A stretch of 64,000 bases of DNA. It comes from Lepus europaeus (lineage: Eukaryota > Chordata > Mammalia > Lagomorpha > Leporidae). The notes beneath the pieces were generated by a model. That model worked only from the letters and a program-made list of their open reading frames with translations. It was not told the DNA's origin and made no database searches. The stretch spans positions 92,709,808 to 92,773,807 of the forward strand of contig NC_084834.1 in the NCBI RefSeq assembly GCF_033115175.1, written 5' to 3'. A program made the position numbers and the translations under genes. Below, piece by piece: positions 1-11,623 of this stretch (the stretch's first letter is position 1; every line of letters starts with the position of its first letter).

Positions 1-772
1 CAGACTGCCTGGGTGTCCATACTACAAAGAAATTTAAGAAATCCTGATCTTAACCTTCTTGGACCATTGAATATGGGCTGGGGCTCAGCACTCCGCTCTA
101 CCAGTTTAAGGCCAGAATTGGATTCCACTTTTATGGAAGACCAAAGTTTACTGTTCTCTAAGGACCCTAGGGTTCTGTGTTAACACCCTTCCATCCCCTC
201 TTTCTCTAACCAATATACACTATCACTGTGACTGCATTCAGTACTACTCTTTGCTTTAAAGGCATTGTTTTCTATTCTGAAGTTCTCACCACCGACTTCT
301 AAGTGATCAATGAAAATATCTCTATAAATTAAACTTGATATAAATTCAAAAATATTTCATAGGAAAAAAGAGTGAAATATATGGGGTAATCCTACATGTG
401 AGATAAAATCGTAATTACTAGACATTTTTCTCTATTATCTTTTGTCTTCTGAGAATGTAATGTTATCTTACCCTCATGGGTTGTGTTGATTGAGACATAT
501 TTTAAGCCAGAAAATTTCAACTACGAGGTTTTATAAACATTTGGGGAACTTTGCTTGTCCTCTGCCAAGCATTGTCACTTCCTAACCATTTATGTTTTAA
601 AACAAAATTTCATTTACACATTCCTAAATGGTTTACCCATCCAAAAACTTTTGTGAAAACTCATTTAAAGCCAAAGCTATTAGGATAAATATATTTTTTG
701 CCTTTTAGTAGAATTCAGAGTCCAAGTTCACAGTTTGTTTTTTTTTGTTTTTTTGTTTTTTTGGTTTTTTTT
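1..772. other. unique AT-rich non-coding DNA
   Basis: No open frame, splice-flanked exon, RNA gene or recognisable repeat is seen here. The right end grades into a T-rich run broken by single G residues (about 738-779). Confidence 0.6.
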
Positions 773-870
773 TTTTTTCGCTCTAAATGCCAGTTAAAAT
801 TCAGAACTTCTGGCAAAATGTATTTTTTCGCTCTAAATGCCAGTTAAAATTCAGAACTTCTGGCAAAATG
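773..870. repeat. 48-bp direct tandem duplication, period 50
   Basis: A 48-base unit starting TTTTTTCGCTCTAAATGCC and ending CTTCTGGCAAAATG occurs at 773-820 and again at 823-870, identical throughout. The two copies are separated by two bases and follow directly on a T-rich simple run. Perfect identity suggests a recent duplication (replication slippage in the T-run) or an assembly artefact. Confidence 0.9.
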
Positions 871-892
871 AAAGGAAACTGTTGAGGCTAAA

Positions 893-990
893 GAAGCCTG
901 GATTCAGATGCTGCTTCAGGACTTAGTAGCTGAGAGATTTGGCCACATTGCTTAATCTGAGGTTCCTCAGACTGCTAACACATTAGAAAC
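893..990 (+). mobile_element. MIR-like SINE fragment
   Basis: The stretch carries the order of motifs typical of an old mammalian MIR: a GGATTCAGATGCTGC-type segment, then a degraded 'ctgagagatttggcc...gcttaatctgaggttcctca' core-like region. It is heavily diverged and has no visible target duplication. Confidence 0.45.
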
Positions 991-1081
991 AGAAGCTTTA
1001 AAACATGATTACCCAGTTCCCTTCCCCTTCTTGCCTCTGGCTTGATTCAGTTTGATATAATTCTAGGTTTTCACGTATTTT

Positions 1082-1400
1082 TAAAGATGTATTTATTTTT
1101 TTGAAAGTCAGGGTTACACAGAGAGAGAAGGAGAGGCAGAGAGAGAGAGGTCTTTCATCTGCTGGTTCACTCCCCAGTTGGCCGCAACTGCCAGAACTGC
1201 ACTGATTCAAAGCCAGAAGCCTCTTCTGGGTCTCCCATGTGGGTGCAGGGGCCCAAGGACTTGGACCATCTTCCACTGCTTTCCCAGGCCATAGCAGAGA
1301 GCTGGATGGGAAGTGGAGCAGCCAGGACTCAAACTAGCACCCACATGGGATGCTGGCCCTGCAGGCAGCAGCTTTACCCGCTATGCCACGGCGCCAGCCC
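1082..1400 (-). mobile_element. CSINE (lagomorph C-repeat)
   Basis: A near full-length minus-strand copy. It begins with the inverted A-rich tail (TATTTATTTTTTTGAAAG), then the inverted CT-rich tract (gagagagag), the block GGTTCACTCCCCA, the block CTTGGACCATCTTCC, AGAGAGCTGGATGGG, and ends in the inverted tRNA-like head GCCACGGCGCCAGCCC. No clean target duplication was found. Confidence 0.93.
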
Positions 1401-1404
1401 TACA

Positions 1405-1690
1405 CATAATACATTTTAATTTACTTGAAAAAGTGAAGGGGAGACAGAACTTCCATCTGTCTCCAAATGCCCACATCAACTAGGGCTGGGCTATCCAGAT
1501 CTAAGAGCCTACATCTCATTCTGGGTTTCTGCTGTGGGTGGCAGGGACCCAAGACTTTGAGTCATCATCTGCTATTTTCCCAGAATGTACATTAGCAGGA
1601 AGCTGGATTGAAAGTAGAGCTGGAGCTGAAATCCAGGAACTTCCGTATGAGTTGCAGGCATCCTAAGTGGTATTTAACCACCTCAACAAA
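1405..1690 (-). mobile_element. old diverged CSINE
   Basis: Abuts the previous copy. It keeps the same order of blocks (attgaaagtagagctgg, gcaggcatcctaagtgg, ttaaccacctc) but with many substitutions and a 'gtgggtggcagggaccc' central segment typical of older C-repeat subfamilies. The younger copy probably inserted next to it or into its tail. Confidence 0.75.
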
Positions 1691-1776
1691 TTTCTTCCCT
1701 GAAGCATTTATATATTTTAAAAGTTTCCCTTGATTCTAATGGGCAATGAAAGTTGATAAAATTTGGGGTTTTTTTT

Positions 1777-2108
1777 GGCCGGCGCCGTGGCTTAACAGGC
1801 TAAACCTCTGCCTTGTGGCACCGGCACACTGGGTTCTAGTCCCGGTCGGGACTGGGGCTAGTTGCCCCTCTTCCAGCCCAGCTCTCTGCTATGGCCCGGG
1901 AAGGCAGTGGAGGATGGCCCAAGTGCTTGGGCCCTGCACCTGCATGGGAGACCAGGAGAAGCGCCTGGCTCCTGGCTTCGGATCAGCACAATGCACCGGC
2001 CGCAGCGGCCATTGGAGGGTGAACCAACGGCAAAAAGGAAGACCTTTCTCTCTGTCTCTCTCTCTCTCACTATCCACTCTGCCTGTCAAAAAAAAAAAAA
2101 AAAAAAAA
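1777..2108 (+). mobile_element. CSINE, young subtype with pure poly(A) tail
   Basis: Begins GGCCGGCGCCGTGGCTTAAC and runs through GGCCCAAGTGCTTGGGCCC, the palindromic CCGGCCGCAGCGGCC segment and the CT tract to CACTCTGCCTGTC followed by about 20 A. The 3' end lacks the AAATAAATAAATAAATCTT tail of the common subtype. Imperfect flanking repeats (aaatttggggttt left, aaattggggggggttt right) look like a diverged target duplication. The 160- and 87-residue open frames across it are by-products of the repeat. Confidence 0.93.
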
Positions 2109-5100
2109 TTGGGGGGGGTTTTTAACACCATTTGTGGGAAAAAAAAAAAACAACCTCAACTCTTCTGTGTCCTGGGTTTTTTGGGAGAATCAACAGGAAT
2201 AATGAATTTTAACACTGAAAAATGTTAAAACACTATAAAATTAATGATGATGAGACATGATAATAGCCCTCCATATCCTTTAGTGAGTATTGCCTGTGTT
2301 TCAGCTTTTTGTGTATCAAATGAATCAAACCACTTCAAAATGTATATAGAGCAAATATTTATTATCATGGTTATTGTTTAATTACCTGACTTATTTATTG
2401 TTTCTCACAGGACAAATGATGAAAACTATTTTACAATATTGTTAATATAAAAATATTCTTTTTGTTATTTATTTAGACATTAGGTAATCAGACAATGCTT
2501 CACTCCTATTATGAAATTAGCATTTTTATCACTGTGCATGTTTTTATAATGAATAGCTTGGATTTGGTGAACGGTTTGATAATCTTAAGTCTTATGTAAT
2601 GGTACTTGGGTTTGTTTTTATTCATCTTTAAGCAAGAGGTGAACGCATTCCCTAAAGGCTACCTGCTGCATGTGACTGAGATGTCTTTGGTCTAGATTCC
2701 CTGGAAGCAAAACCTGAGGTGGGGGTTCAGAAGCATGTGCTTTCTGGAGGGAGTGCTCACAGGAGACAGGGAGGAAGGACATCGTCAGCTGGAGCAGCAG
2801 AAAAAGCTAAGTGAGGACGAATCCTCAGGAAGACTTGGTTTCAGTCTGACCCAAAGCAGGCTAGGAGTATGAACAGCACCGCAGAGCTCATCCCCCTTTG
2901 AAGTAGGGAACCTGGGCTTTCACATCTCTGTGACTGATGTAAGGCCTGGTGCCAGACTCAGTGCATCTGGAAAATGGGTACGCTACCTGGGGAAAGAGAT
3001 CAGGGAGAGGCACCAACAGCATGTACTTCAGGAGCTGTTGCTTCCTTTCCGAATTACTGTATTTACCATTTGCCATTCAGTGTGGATAGCTTCATTTCTT
3101 TGGATAGAATAAAAATAACTAAAGGATGGGGCAAACCTTAGATTTACATTGATTTCTTAGCTGCAAACTGAGATGAGACCAGTATTTATCGAGCAGCTAC
3201 TAGTGTTCAATAATCACTCAGTCTGTATTGTGATGGTGGACTGTCATCTTTCCTCAACATTTTCTCATGTCATTTAAGGGATACTTTAAAAAATTTGGTA
3301 TTCTGAGAGCAAAATATATGTAAGATGAGGATTTGAAGGGAAAGAGTAATTTCAAAGGAGATAGTTCTATACTCTGAGGTCATGCACCAAAGATTAACAT
3401 CTTTGTGTTTCTCTAATGTATCATGAAGGTTATTCAGGAAACTTATGCTAAACACATGAACAAATAAATGGAACTAGAAAATAGATGACAAAGAGGAGCC
3501 GTGAAAAGGATTTGATCCATCCACAGTTTTTCTGATTGTCAAATCTGCTAAGGAAAAAAGAAAAAGGAACCAAAACAAGGGTTAGATTTTGCATGGAAAC
3601 ATAGAAACCCCTTTTAAAGGCATTGCTCCAGGACAGTCTCTTTCTTCCATGATAACTTATTTTTCACTGAGAGAGGTGTGTTATTCTGAGGCATTATCTT
3701 GAAAGATGATTGATTTAATGCAATATTCTATAAGGTACCAATTGTGTCAATATTCTGTGGGTTCCTTCTCTGTTAAGCAAAAACTTTAGAGCTTTGCTGA
3801 TTTGATAACCAGAGTGGAAAACATTTGTTCATTTCCTCCCAATCTTCTCAGGCAGAATGCCCATCAGATTTTCAACAGCCTTGCAGACACATTCTCCTGG
3901 CATAGTGCATGATTGTGTTCAGTTGTGCTGGAACATTCTTCTGGGGTCACAGGAAACAGACTGCAGGTGTGAGCCAGGGTATACACGTGCCCTTCCACTA
4001 CAGGCTGCCATTACTATAAACTCCTGGTGGCTGCTGTCTAATCAGAAGCCTCTAGAAGCCCACACTTTCTTGTCATCACAAGTCCCTTTACCAGCAAGGA
4101 TTGCTGGTCTGCATCGGGAATACTGGTATTCTGATCATTTTTTATCCTCCACCCTCAGTACCAGAAAGATCACATATTTGCAAGAATAAACACACCCATT
4201 TGTTTCACTTCCTCATCACTGCCATCTTGCAGCTGTCTGAAAACCACAATCTTTTCCCTTGGTCTACTCAACCATGTGAAATTTGCACTGTTTTCCTCTC
4301 AAAATGTTAGCACATGTGCAAGAGTTTTACTAAAATATAGTAAGACGCCAAGAAGCTCGATACATCTTGAGTTCTGAAATTACAGACATAAATATGCTAA
4401 CTTTCCTCTTGGAGCAAAACACTGTAATAAGCTAGGGATTCTCCATGAATGACAGATTTGTGGTGATCTGTTCACATTTGCTACATCGCTGCCTTGGGGC
4501 TCTGCAGAGGATGCTGGAATTGCTTGGTTAGAGGAGGTTTCTGGTCATGCAAAAGAATAGAGCTATTTGGTATGAAATGTGTGGTAAATGTCATGCTCTC
4601 CTGGCTGGCATTCTACCTTTTCCCTTTGCTGATCCATGTGAGAGGTACATTGGGTTTGCTGAGCACTATCCCACAGCAGAGATATTCAGGACAAAGTGAA
4701 GTGCTAGCAGAGCCGTTGTAGCTTCAGCTTACACTTTATCTGCATCCTTTCTTATTAACGCACCATATCACAAAGATAGAGAAGGCAATTGGAAACCTTA
4801 TGGGGTGCGATAAAGTTCAATCCCTTATATTCATAACTCACTTGACAACATTTTCTCCTTTGTCATAAAGATCACAGGACCAGTGACATATACTCCAGTG
4901 TATTGTAGCTCTGCAAATGCTCAGAGTGATACCACAGGCCGTTTAACAAGAGAAGGTCTCCAGTCCACCCCTGATGCCTGGACATAGCCCTGAGAGGAAG
5001 TGGGGTCTCAGTGGGGATATGACTAGAGAGGGCTTCAAGAAGAACTCATTGCAAGTTTGACCTCAACATCATAAGACTAGATCTGAAGATTTATGAAATC

Positions 5101-5561
5101 TCTGAACATAATCTTAGAATCAGAATCTCACTCTATAATGATCAGCTAAATCCCTCTTCATTTACATAGAAAACACAGGCCCAGAAAGGCAAGGTAAGTA
5201 GGAAAGAACATAGTGTTCTTGGTGAACAAAGGGTCTGCATCAGGCACTTGCTACCAATACTTTTGGTAATTAGAAAGGGTAATAATCTCATTTTCCTGAT
5301 GAGGGAACAGTTTTTAAAAGATTACATGACTTGTCCAGGTCCCACATGGAGTTACAGAACCCATATGTCAAAACCACATATTTTTAAGAACGTGGCAAGT
5401 TTTAGCAGATCTAGAACTAAAATATAGACTTATCTACTTTCAAACTTTGACATTCTGAGAGTATCCTTAAGTGTCCAAAACAGGCTACTTTTAGTGCACT
5501 AAAGTATAACTATGGAATACAATATCAGTTTCAAATGACATGAAACATTGAAATATTAGAG
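2109..5561. other. unique intergenic or intronic DNA without CSINEs
   Basis: About 3.4 kb of AT-rich sequence. Short frames here (for example 3857-4189, 110 codons) have no domain or composition that I recognise and no convincing splice-site pair. Likely MIR fragments at 5140-5400 are listed separately. Confidence 0.55.
5150..5400 (-). mobile_element. MIR-like fragments
   Basis: Two stretches read like inverted MIR cores: 'acaggcccagaaaggcaagg' near 5175, and 'cctgatgagggaacag...catgacttgtccaggtcccacatgg' at about 5295-5350, which parallels the inverted 'gaggaaactgaggc...aagtcacacagc' core. Both are strongly decayed. Confidence 0.5.
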
Positions 5562-5692
5562 ACCTTCAAAAAGTTCATGGAAAAACATATTATGGAAAAA
5601 AAACTATGCATGGGTTTCAACATTTATTTTGTACAAAAATAAAACATAACTTGTATTCTATTTTTCTATGAACTTTTTGAAATACCCATGTA
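5562..5692. mobile_element. mariner-type MITE with terminal inverted repeats
   Basis: The left end ACCTTCAAAAAGTTCATGGA and the right end TCTATGAACTTTTTGAAATA are inverted repeats enclosing about 90 bp, including a 'gcatgggtttcaacatttatttt' core. No transposase frame is present. The same ends recur near 12.65, 38.0, 48.2 and 58.1 kb. This matches a short non-autonomous Tc1/mariner-like family; the exact family name is not certain. Confidence 0.75.
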
Positions 5693-5784
5693 TGAATGTA
5701 CTGAGGTGTACATAGTGGTTAAGTTTGGATAGTAGGATTTGAAGGGGATTCCATGTCTTCTTTTTCTCTTTGAGAATTTCTGAT

Positions 5785-5965
5785 CCTTCTACAAGAAACA
5801 GCTATGACCTTGGGAAAGTTGCTTAATGATGTTGAGCCCCAGTTTGCTCGTAATAATAATAATGGGACCTACTTCATGTTTTTGTCATGGGTATTATGTG
5901 ACAAAATTTTATAAAAGGTTTAAGCTAGTCCATGGCCCATTGTATGCATTGCAGACATGTTGGTC
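5785..5965 (+). mobile_element. MIR SINE fragment
   Basis: Carries the diagnostic MIR core order: TATGACCTTGGGAAAGTTGC, TTAATG, then TTGAGCCCCAGTTTGCTC, followed by a short AAT run and 'gggacctacttcat'. A short (AAT)n lies at about 5851-5862. Confidence 0.75.
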
Positions 5966-6624
5966 ACTTGTGAAAAGGGAATTTTGTTTTAAAATAAGTT
6001 GTATTTTATCTTCAATTGCTGTACAAGACCTACTTACTTAACAAGTCAATTAAATTAAAATTAATGTTTAAATTCTTTGAGAGATTACCATGATTCTTGT
6101 AGATATTTGCAGTCACTGGGAGGTACAACCCAAACAAAGCTGGATTATAGCCTACTTTTATTGCAGCCAAGGCTTTAAGTAGTGATGTATTTGGTGCTAT
6201 GTAATTAATGCATGAGAGTTCAGAAGTTGCAGCTGGAGACTAAACTGTGTTGTTTACCCTGGGATTCAGGGTATGTCTCAGCATGTCCAGAGGTCTGATA
6301 AAGGCTACTTCTCATGTCTGTGTTTGCCTGAGAGACTGAGGATTCTTTGGGGATTAAACCTAGGGGAACATAGTGAAGACACTCCAATTGGAATAAAAAA
6401 AAATAGGTTCGCAGGAAAGGGGTTGACATTAAGATATGTTCAGTATACTTTGATGAAACAAGTAGAATATCCTCCTGACCATGATTTAAAGGATACATTC
6501 AGAGCTGGCATTTGAGTGTAATAGGGAATCACATGGAAATTCAGCAAGAATCTGTAGACTCTTGGGAGCAACAGTATTCATTGTTCTGAGAGTCAGTGGA
6601 TGAGCTTGCTAGCCAAAACATTTT

Positions 6625-6745
6625 TTTTCTTGTGTTGAAAGTTTATTTAATGATATAAGAATTTACTAACAGGCATATAAAATTATGCATATTTATGGGG
6701 TATTATGTGATGTTTCAATATATGTATAAAAAAGAAAATTTGCTT
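6625..6745. mobile_element. ancient L1 3'-UTR-like fragment
   Basis: The segment with 'gcatatttatggggtattat' and 'gtgatgtttcaatatatgta' resembles the 'tatttatggggtacatgtgatattttgatac' motif known from old mammalian L1 3' regions. It is short and the similarity comes from memory only. Confidence 0.4.
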
Positions 6746-7827
6746 TCTTGTCAGGCAGATTTCAAAACCAGCTAATATGTCCTTCAGGATCAAGGGGAAT
6801 ATCGTTAGAATCCTGGGGGATGCCAATCAGCAAACCCTTCCCCATACTAACTGACCTAAACAACAGGATTTTGCTGCACAAGATCCTCTGTTCATGTTTT
6901 AATCTTCAGCATGAGCCCTGTCAGATATCTGAATGACTGCCCTGTGGATGGTGGATGCAGACAGCTTGCAGGGGGCCTGGGAATTCTGAAATACAGATCA
7001 GATGACATTCTTATAACTTAATTATCTTGAGTTCTCTAACATTCTTTTATCTGTCAGCATTATCATATTAAAATTTTATCATGCCTGAAATGTTTAGTCG
7101 AGCAGTCAAAATCACTACAGGTTGCAGTTATTCCCCCTCTCAAATATATTGCTGTTTCACCAGGCAGTTGTTTTTATTTTATCATCCATCATGATAAAAG
7201 CTGGCATACCCTCGTGCTTGAATGTCTACTGTCAACAGATCAGCATTTCTTACAGTGACACAACCATTCCATTGAGCACAATTCATAGTCTCAGCAGGCT
7301 GAGAGCAGAGACTGCCAGCATACAGAAAGGGAAGTAGAAATGACTGTGATGCTATAGCAGTCAGTTGTCAGGATTTTCCTGGTCTCAGTAGGGAAGACTT
7401 GTGCCAACAAACTTTATAGGGCAGTGTCTTCCTGGCTTTACAAGCAAATCCCCCACCTCCAGGTGTGCTGCTCTTGTGATACCCCCATCAGCATCCCTCA
7501 GGGGAGAGGGCCCAGTCTTCCGCTCCCACATGTTCCTGGAAGGACCTAATCCATTGCACATCTGTACTCTGTCTCATTTCTATTCCTAAAGACAGGAGAT
7601 GGGTTAATAGCTGTATAGACAGAAAATTGTTCTCAGAAGGAGTTGGGAACAGACTTGTAAAAGCATAATGTCTTCCAGACCAACATCTTGTCGTGAAGGC
7701 AACTGTAACAGATACTGGGGATTAGGTAGACAGAGGACTTCTCTCCCCCTTACCTTAGCCTTTTCTCCATTGTTGGTTGACTTCTTTTACTAACAGCTCT
7801 TCAAATGCGGCTTTATTTTTAAAAGCG
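6746..7827. other. unique non-coding DNA
   Basis: No gene, splice pair, RNA or clear repeat seen. Four open frames of 62-71 codons have no recognisable content. Confidence 0.5.
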
Positions 7828-8191
7828 AACTCTACCAGTCTTTTTTTTTTTTTTTTTTTTTTTTTTGGACAGGCAGAGTTAGACAGTGAGAGAGAGAGAA
7901 AGGTCTTCCTTCCGTTGGTTCACTCCCCTAATGGCTGTCACAGCTGGCGCTGTGCGCCGATCTGAAGCCAGTAGCCGGTGCTTCCTCCTGTTCTCCCATG
8001 TGGGTGCAGGGACCCAAACACTTGGACCATCCTCCACTGCACTCCCGGGCCACAGCAAAGAGCTGGACTGGAAGAGGGGCAACTGGGACTAGTACCCGGT
8101 GCCCCAACTGGGACTAGAACCCGGGGTGCTGGCGCCGCAGGCAGAGAATTAGCCAAGTGAGCCACTGCGCTGGCCAAACTCTACCAGTCTT
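7828..8191 (-). mobile_element. CSINE young subtype with 15-bp target duplication
   Basis: The SINE body is 7843-8176. A perfect duplication AACTCTACCAGTCTT flanks it at 7828-7842 and 8177-8191. The copy starts with a pure T run, then GACAGGCAGAGTTAGACAG (the inverted young-type 3' end), and contains a duplicated 'caactgggactag.acccgg' block near 8081-8122 that marks this subtype. It ends at the inverted head GCCACTGCGCTGGCC. Confidence 0.96.
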
Positions 8192-8693
8192 GCCTTGACT
8201 CAGATTGTCCTGTGCCTGCTCTTCTCTTCCATCTATGAGCATATCTCTCGCCTCAGTGCTCTTTGTGTTCATATCCACCTATCCAAACCTTTGTTTATAC
8301 GTGATAGCTACATCAACACTCCAATGTTGAACTGGGATTCTGGGTTCCCTCAGTTGTGTCTTTTTTTTTTTTTTGTCTTTTTTTTTTCTACTGTTCCTTT
8401 GAACCTGTTTTAAAATTTCTTGGTTTTCTTTCAGTTTTTGTGATCAAGTAAAGTTCCCTTTATTATGCAAGATCTGAATATTCATTGACTTTTGAGAGAA
8501 ATATGTGCCTGTCATTTGGACCCAACTGGCATCCTTCATGTTAGAGAAGTTACTCCAATCTCCTTGACTTAATTATAGTTTACTCACTTGTTATGTTCTC
8601 TGCTGGCATTTTAAATTGTTCTTAGACAGTGTTTTCCTGACTGTGTTAAAGTTTTAAGCTCTAGTCTTCCATATGGAGACAGACCCTTATTCC
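8192..8693. other. unique AT-rich DNA with T-runs
   Basis: Non-coding. It holds two T-rich runs near 8361-8390. No repeat family is recognised. Confidence 0.5.
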
Positions 8694-9028
8694 TTTTTTT
8701 TTTTTTTTAAGATTTGTTTATTTATTTGAAAGGCAGAATTAGAGAGAGTGAAGGGGGGGGGGGCATCTTCCATCTGTTGGTTCACTCCTCAAATGGCTAC
8801 AATGGCCTGGTCTGGGCCAGACTGAAGCTGGGTGCTTAGGACTCCTTCCTGGTCTCCCATGTGAGTGGCAGGGGCCCAAGTACTTGGGCCATCTTATGCT
8901 GCTTTTCCAGGCACGTTAGCAGAGAGCAAAGAGTCAGAAGTGGAGCATCCTGGACTCAAAACCATGCTCAAGGGGGATGCTGACATTATAGGCACCGGCT
9001 TAACCCTCTGTGCTAAGACACCAGCCCC
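8694..9028 (-). mobile_element. CSINE
   Basis: A T-run followed by AAGATTTGTTTATTTATTTG, an (AG)n/G-run segment with 11 G at about 8752-8762, GGTTCACTCCTCAAATGGC, CTTGGGCCATCTTATGC and the head block GCTAAGACACCAGCCCC. Moderately diverged. Confidence 0.9.
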
Positions 9029-9072
9029 TAGACATGCTTTCTTAACAAGAATCTTCTGTCATATTTTGGGGT

Positions 9073-9413
9073 TGCAGTAACTCTTTTTTTTTTTTAATTT
9101 GATAGATAGAATTAGTGAGAGAAAGAGAGACAGAGAGAAAGGTCTTCCTTCCACTAGTTCATACCCCAAATGGCCGCCATGGCCGGAGCTATGCCGATCC
9201 GAAGCCAGGAACTGGGTGCTTCTTCCTGGTCTCCCATACAGGTGCAGGGGCCCAAGCACTTGGGCCATCCTCCACTGCCTTCCCGGGCCACAGCAGAGAG
9301 CTGGACTGGAAGAGGAGCAACCAGGACTAGAACCCGGCGCCCATATGGGATGCCGGCAGCACAGGTGGAGAATTAACCAAGTGAGTCAGGGTGCCCACCC
9401 CTGCAGTAATCTT
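9073..9413 (-). mobile_element. CSINE, intermediate subtype, with target duplication
   Basis: The body is about 9086-9401. It is flanked by TGCAGTAACTCTT at 9073-9085 and TGCAGTAATCTT at 9402-9413, a duplication with one change. The 3' end (inverted) is a T-run plus AATTTGATAGATAGAATTAG, neither the AAATAAATAAAT tail nor the exact young GACAGGCAGAG end. It lacks the duplicated head block seen at 8081-8122. Confidence 0.93.
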
Positions 9414-9637
9414 AAGGGTAGCTGATTCTGCCACAGAACTTGGTCATTGCTAAGAACTACATAACTAAGCACTTCCAGCTTCATTTAGAAGACAAATAAG
9501 TCAGTCCCTCATTCCCCTCAGATATAAAAATATGGGACCCCAGGGAATAACTGAAAACCATGACTGTGCCATAGAATCCTCAGACACATGGTATCTTCAC
9601 CCATTTTCCTTTCTCTCTCTGTTAAAAGTCTTTGGAA

Positions 9638-9916
9638 ACAGATTTTTTTATGTTGAATGGCAGACAGACATATCTTACTCCTGCTGGTTCACTCATCAAA
9701 TGCCCACAGCAGCCAGGGCTAGGCCAGGCTGAAGCCAAGAGCCTCAATCCAGGTCTTCCACCCACATGGTACTTGAACCATTACCTGCTGCCTCTCAGGG
9801 TGCACATTAGTGTGAAGCTGGGAGCAAAAGTGGAGCTGGGACTCAAATGCAGGCACTCTCACAAGGGTTGCAGCCATCCCACGTGGGATCTTAACCAGTG
9901 CACAACTCATCTGCCC
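9638..9916 (-). mobile_element. old diverged CSINE
   Basis: Keeps 'tgctggttcactcatcaaatg', 'ccaggctgaagccaagagcc', 'cattacctgctgcctctca', and ends with 'ggatcttaaccagtgcacaac'. The 'tgctgcctctcagggtgcacattag' block is typical of the older C-repeat subfamily that also occurs at 25.6 and 30.2 kb. Confidence 0.8.
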
Positions 9917-11057
9917 CATTTTATTCTCTTGAATGGCTTTTGCTTTCTGTTTTCTTGTCCTTTAATTTTTTTTAAGACATAGTAAAGCCATCTTTTTATT
10001 TTCCATTTTCTTGACAAGGTTACAGATATATTTGGAGAATATTTTTTAGGCTGTCTACATATATTTGATGGTAGTTTGAGTGGAAATTTCAGTTGAAAGA
10101 ATTAGGAATCTTCCATGGGGATTCAGCATTTCAGTAGGAGGCAAAAGTATTTGATCTGTGCACTCAACATGGCTGTATCTGGGGAAGTAAATTGATAGTA
10201 GAACTGGCTATCAGAAATAAAATGATGCTCTCTGAAAACTTTTACAACTACAAGGAAACTCAGTGTTCCGCTTCTGTAATTTTAGAATGAAGAAAGTGAG
10301 ACATAGAGAGGTTGTGTGTCCATGTTTACCAAAATCAGACAGGGCCGAGCTGACTGACCCTGGTCTCCACTGCCTGAAGTGGTTTAGTGACATCTCACTC
10401 AGTATTCAAATGCTCAACATCAGACTGTTTTCCAAACACCTGGGGACTCATTCCTACCATACTCCCGCCCATTTTATCTGTCTTTGAGAACTCTCCAGCT
10501 TCTTAAAGAAAAATACTTGTTTTCCCCCTTAATGCATACATTTGTAACATTGCAAGCATCATTTGGTGGGGTAATACTATTTAGTATGATTTTTTTTAGT
10601 CAGAAATAAAATAAGACTGAGTTGCTGTTTCTTTCAGACTTTATCTTCCTCAAATGGTTTCCTAAAGAAAAGAAGTGACTCCAGGTATCCCTCCTCCCCT
10701 CCACTTTGCTTCCCGTTTTAGTTTGCAACGTTAATACCGTGTGGGTGGAGAAATATTCAGGTAAATATTGTACATTAAGTAATATTTACTAAGGCTTTTG
10801 GGGAGTGACCAAGAATACAGTGTGCACTTTCATGCCTGAGTGGCCTGTTTTCTGCCTATTTTTGAAATCTGTTTCATGACCTTGAGCTTCCTGTGAAAGA
10901 GGAGACCTGAGCATTTCTCTTACCTAAACTGGCCAAAGGGCATCTGAATTTACCCATCACATTTGCTTGAACATAGGGTTCTAACCACAAATTTCAAGTC
11001 CCCCACATCGTGGGATTCCTACTTACACACCAGAAAGGAAAGTTACATTCCACTCTT
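9917..11057. other. unique DNA around one MIR
   Basis: Non-coding apart from the MIR at 10262-10440. No splice-flanked open segment is recognised. Confidence 0.5.
10262..10440 (-). mobile_element. MIR SINE fragment
   Basis: Reads as inverted MIR: 'gaatgaagaaagtgagacatagagagg', then 'accaaaatcagacagg', 'cagctgactgaccctgg' and 'ctccactgcctg', matching the order gaaactgaggcacagagagg, aaggtcacacagc, ggattcgaacccagg of the family. Confidence 0.65.
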
Positions 11058-11059
11058 TT

Positions 11060-11396
11060 AAACACATTTATTGTGTCTTTTTAATTAATTCATTTATTTG
11101 AAGGCAGAATTACATAGAGATGGAAAGATAGAGAGATATTCCATCTCTGGTTCATTCCCCAGATGGCTGCAACAGCCAGGGATGGGCCAGGCCAAAACCA
11201 GGAGCCAAGAGCTTCATCTGGGTTGCCTCCATGGGTGGCAGGGGCCCTAGCACTTGGGCCATCTTCTAGTGCTTTTCCCCAGGCCATTAGCACGGAGCTG
11301 AGTTGGAAGTGGAGCAGCGAGATCATGAACCAGTGCTCAACTGGGATGCCGGTGTTGCAGTCAGTGACTTTTCCTGCTATGCCATAATGCCAGCCA
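11060..11396 (-). mobile_element. CSINE
   Basis: A T-rich inverted tail (AATTAATTCATTTATTTGAAGG) followed by GAGAGATATTCCATCTCTGG, CACTTGGGCCATCTTC, AGCACGGAGCTGAGTTGG and the head GCTATGCCATAATGCCAGCC. Moderately diverged. Confidence 0.88.
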
Positions 11397-11623
11397 CTAA
11401 AAATTATCTTAATTATAATTCTGGATAGTCTCTTATGTTCTGTGGTTTCTCAATAAACTGCTATTAGCAAGGAAAAAACAGGATCTGTTTTTTTGAGAGC
11501 CATGGTATAAGGTTTGTGCAGAACTTCTTAAACTCTTTATTTAGGAGATAAAAGGAGCACTTTGTCAGGGATGCTGGCTTCCAAGGCCTTCCCTTAGCCA
11601 AACAGGTAAGTGGAAACATTAGA

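Noticed and set aside
1746-2228. 160-codon plus-strand frame
   Set aside because: It lies almost wholly in a CSINE and reads through its CT tract and poly(A) tail.
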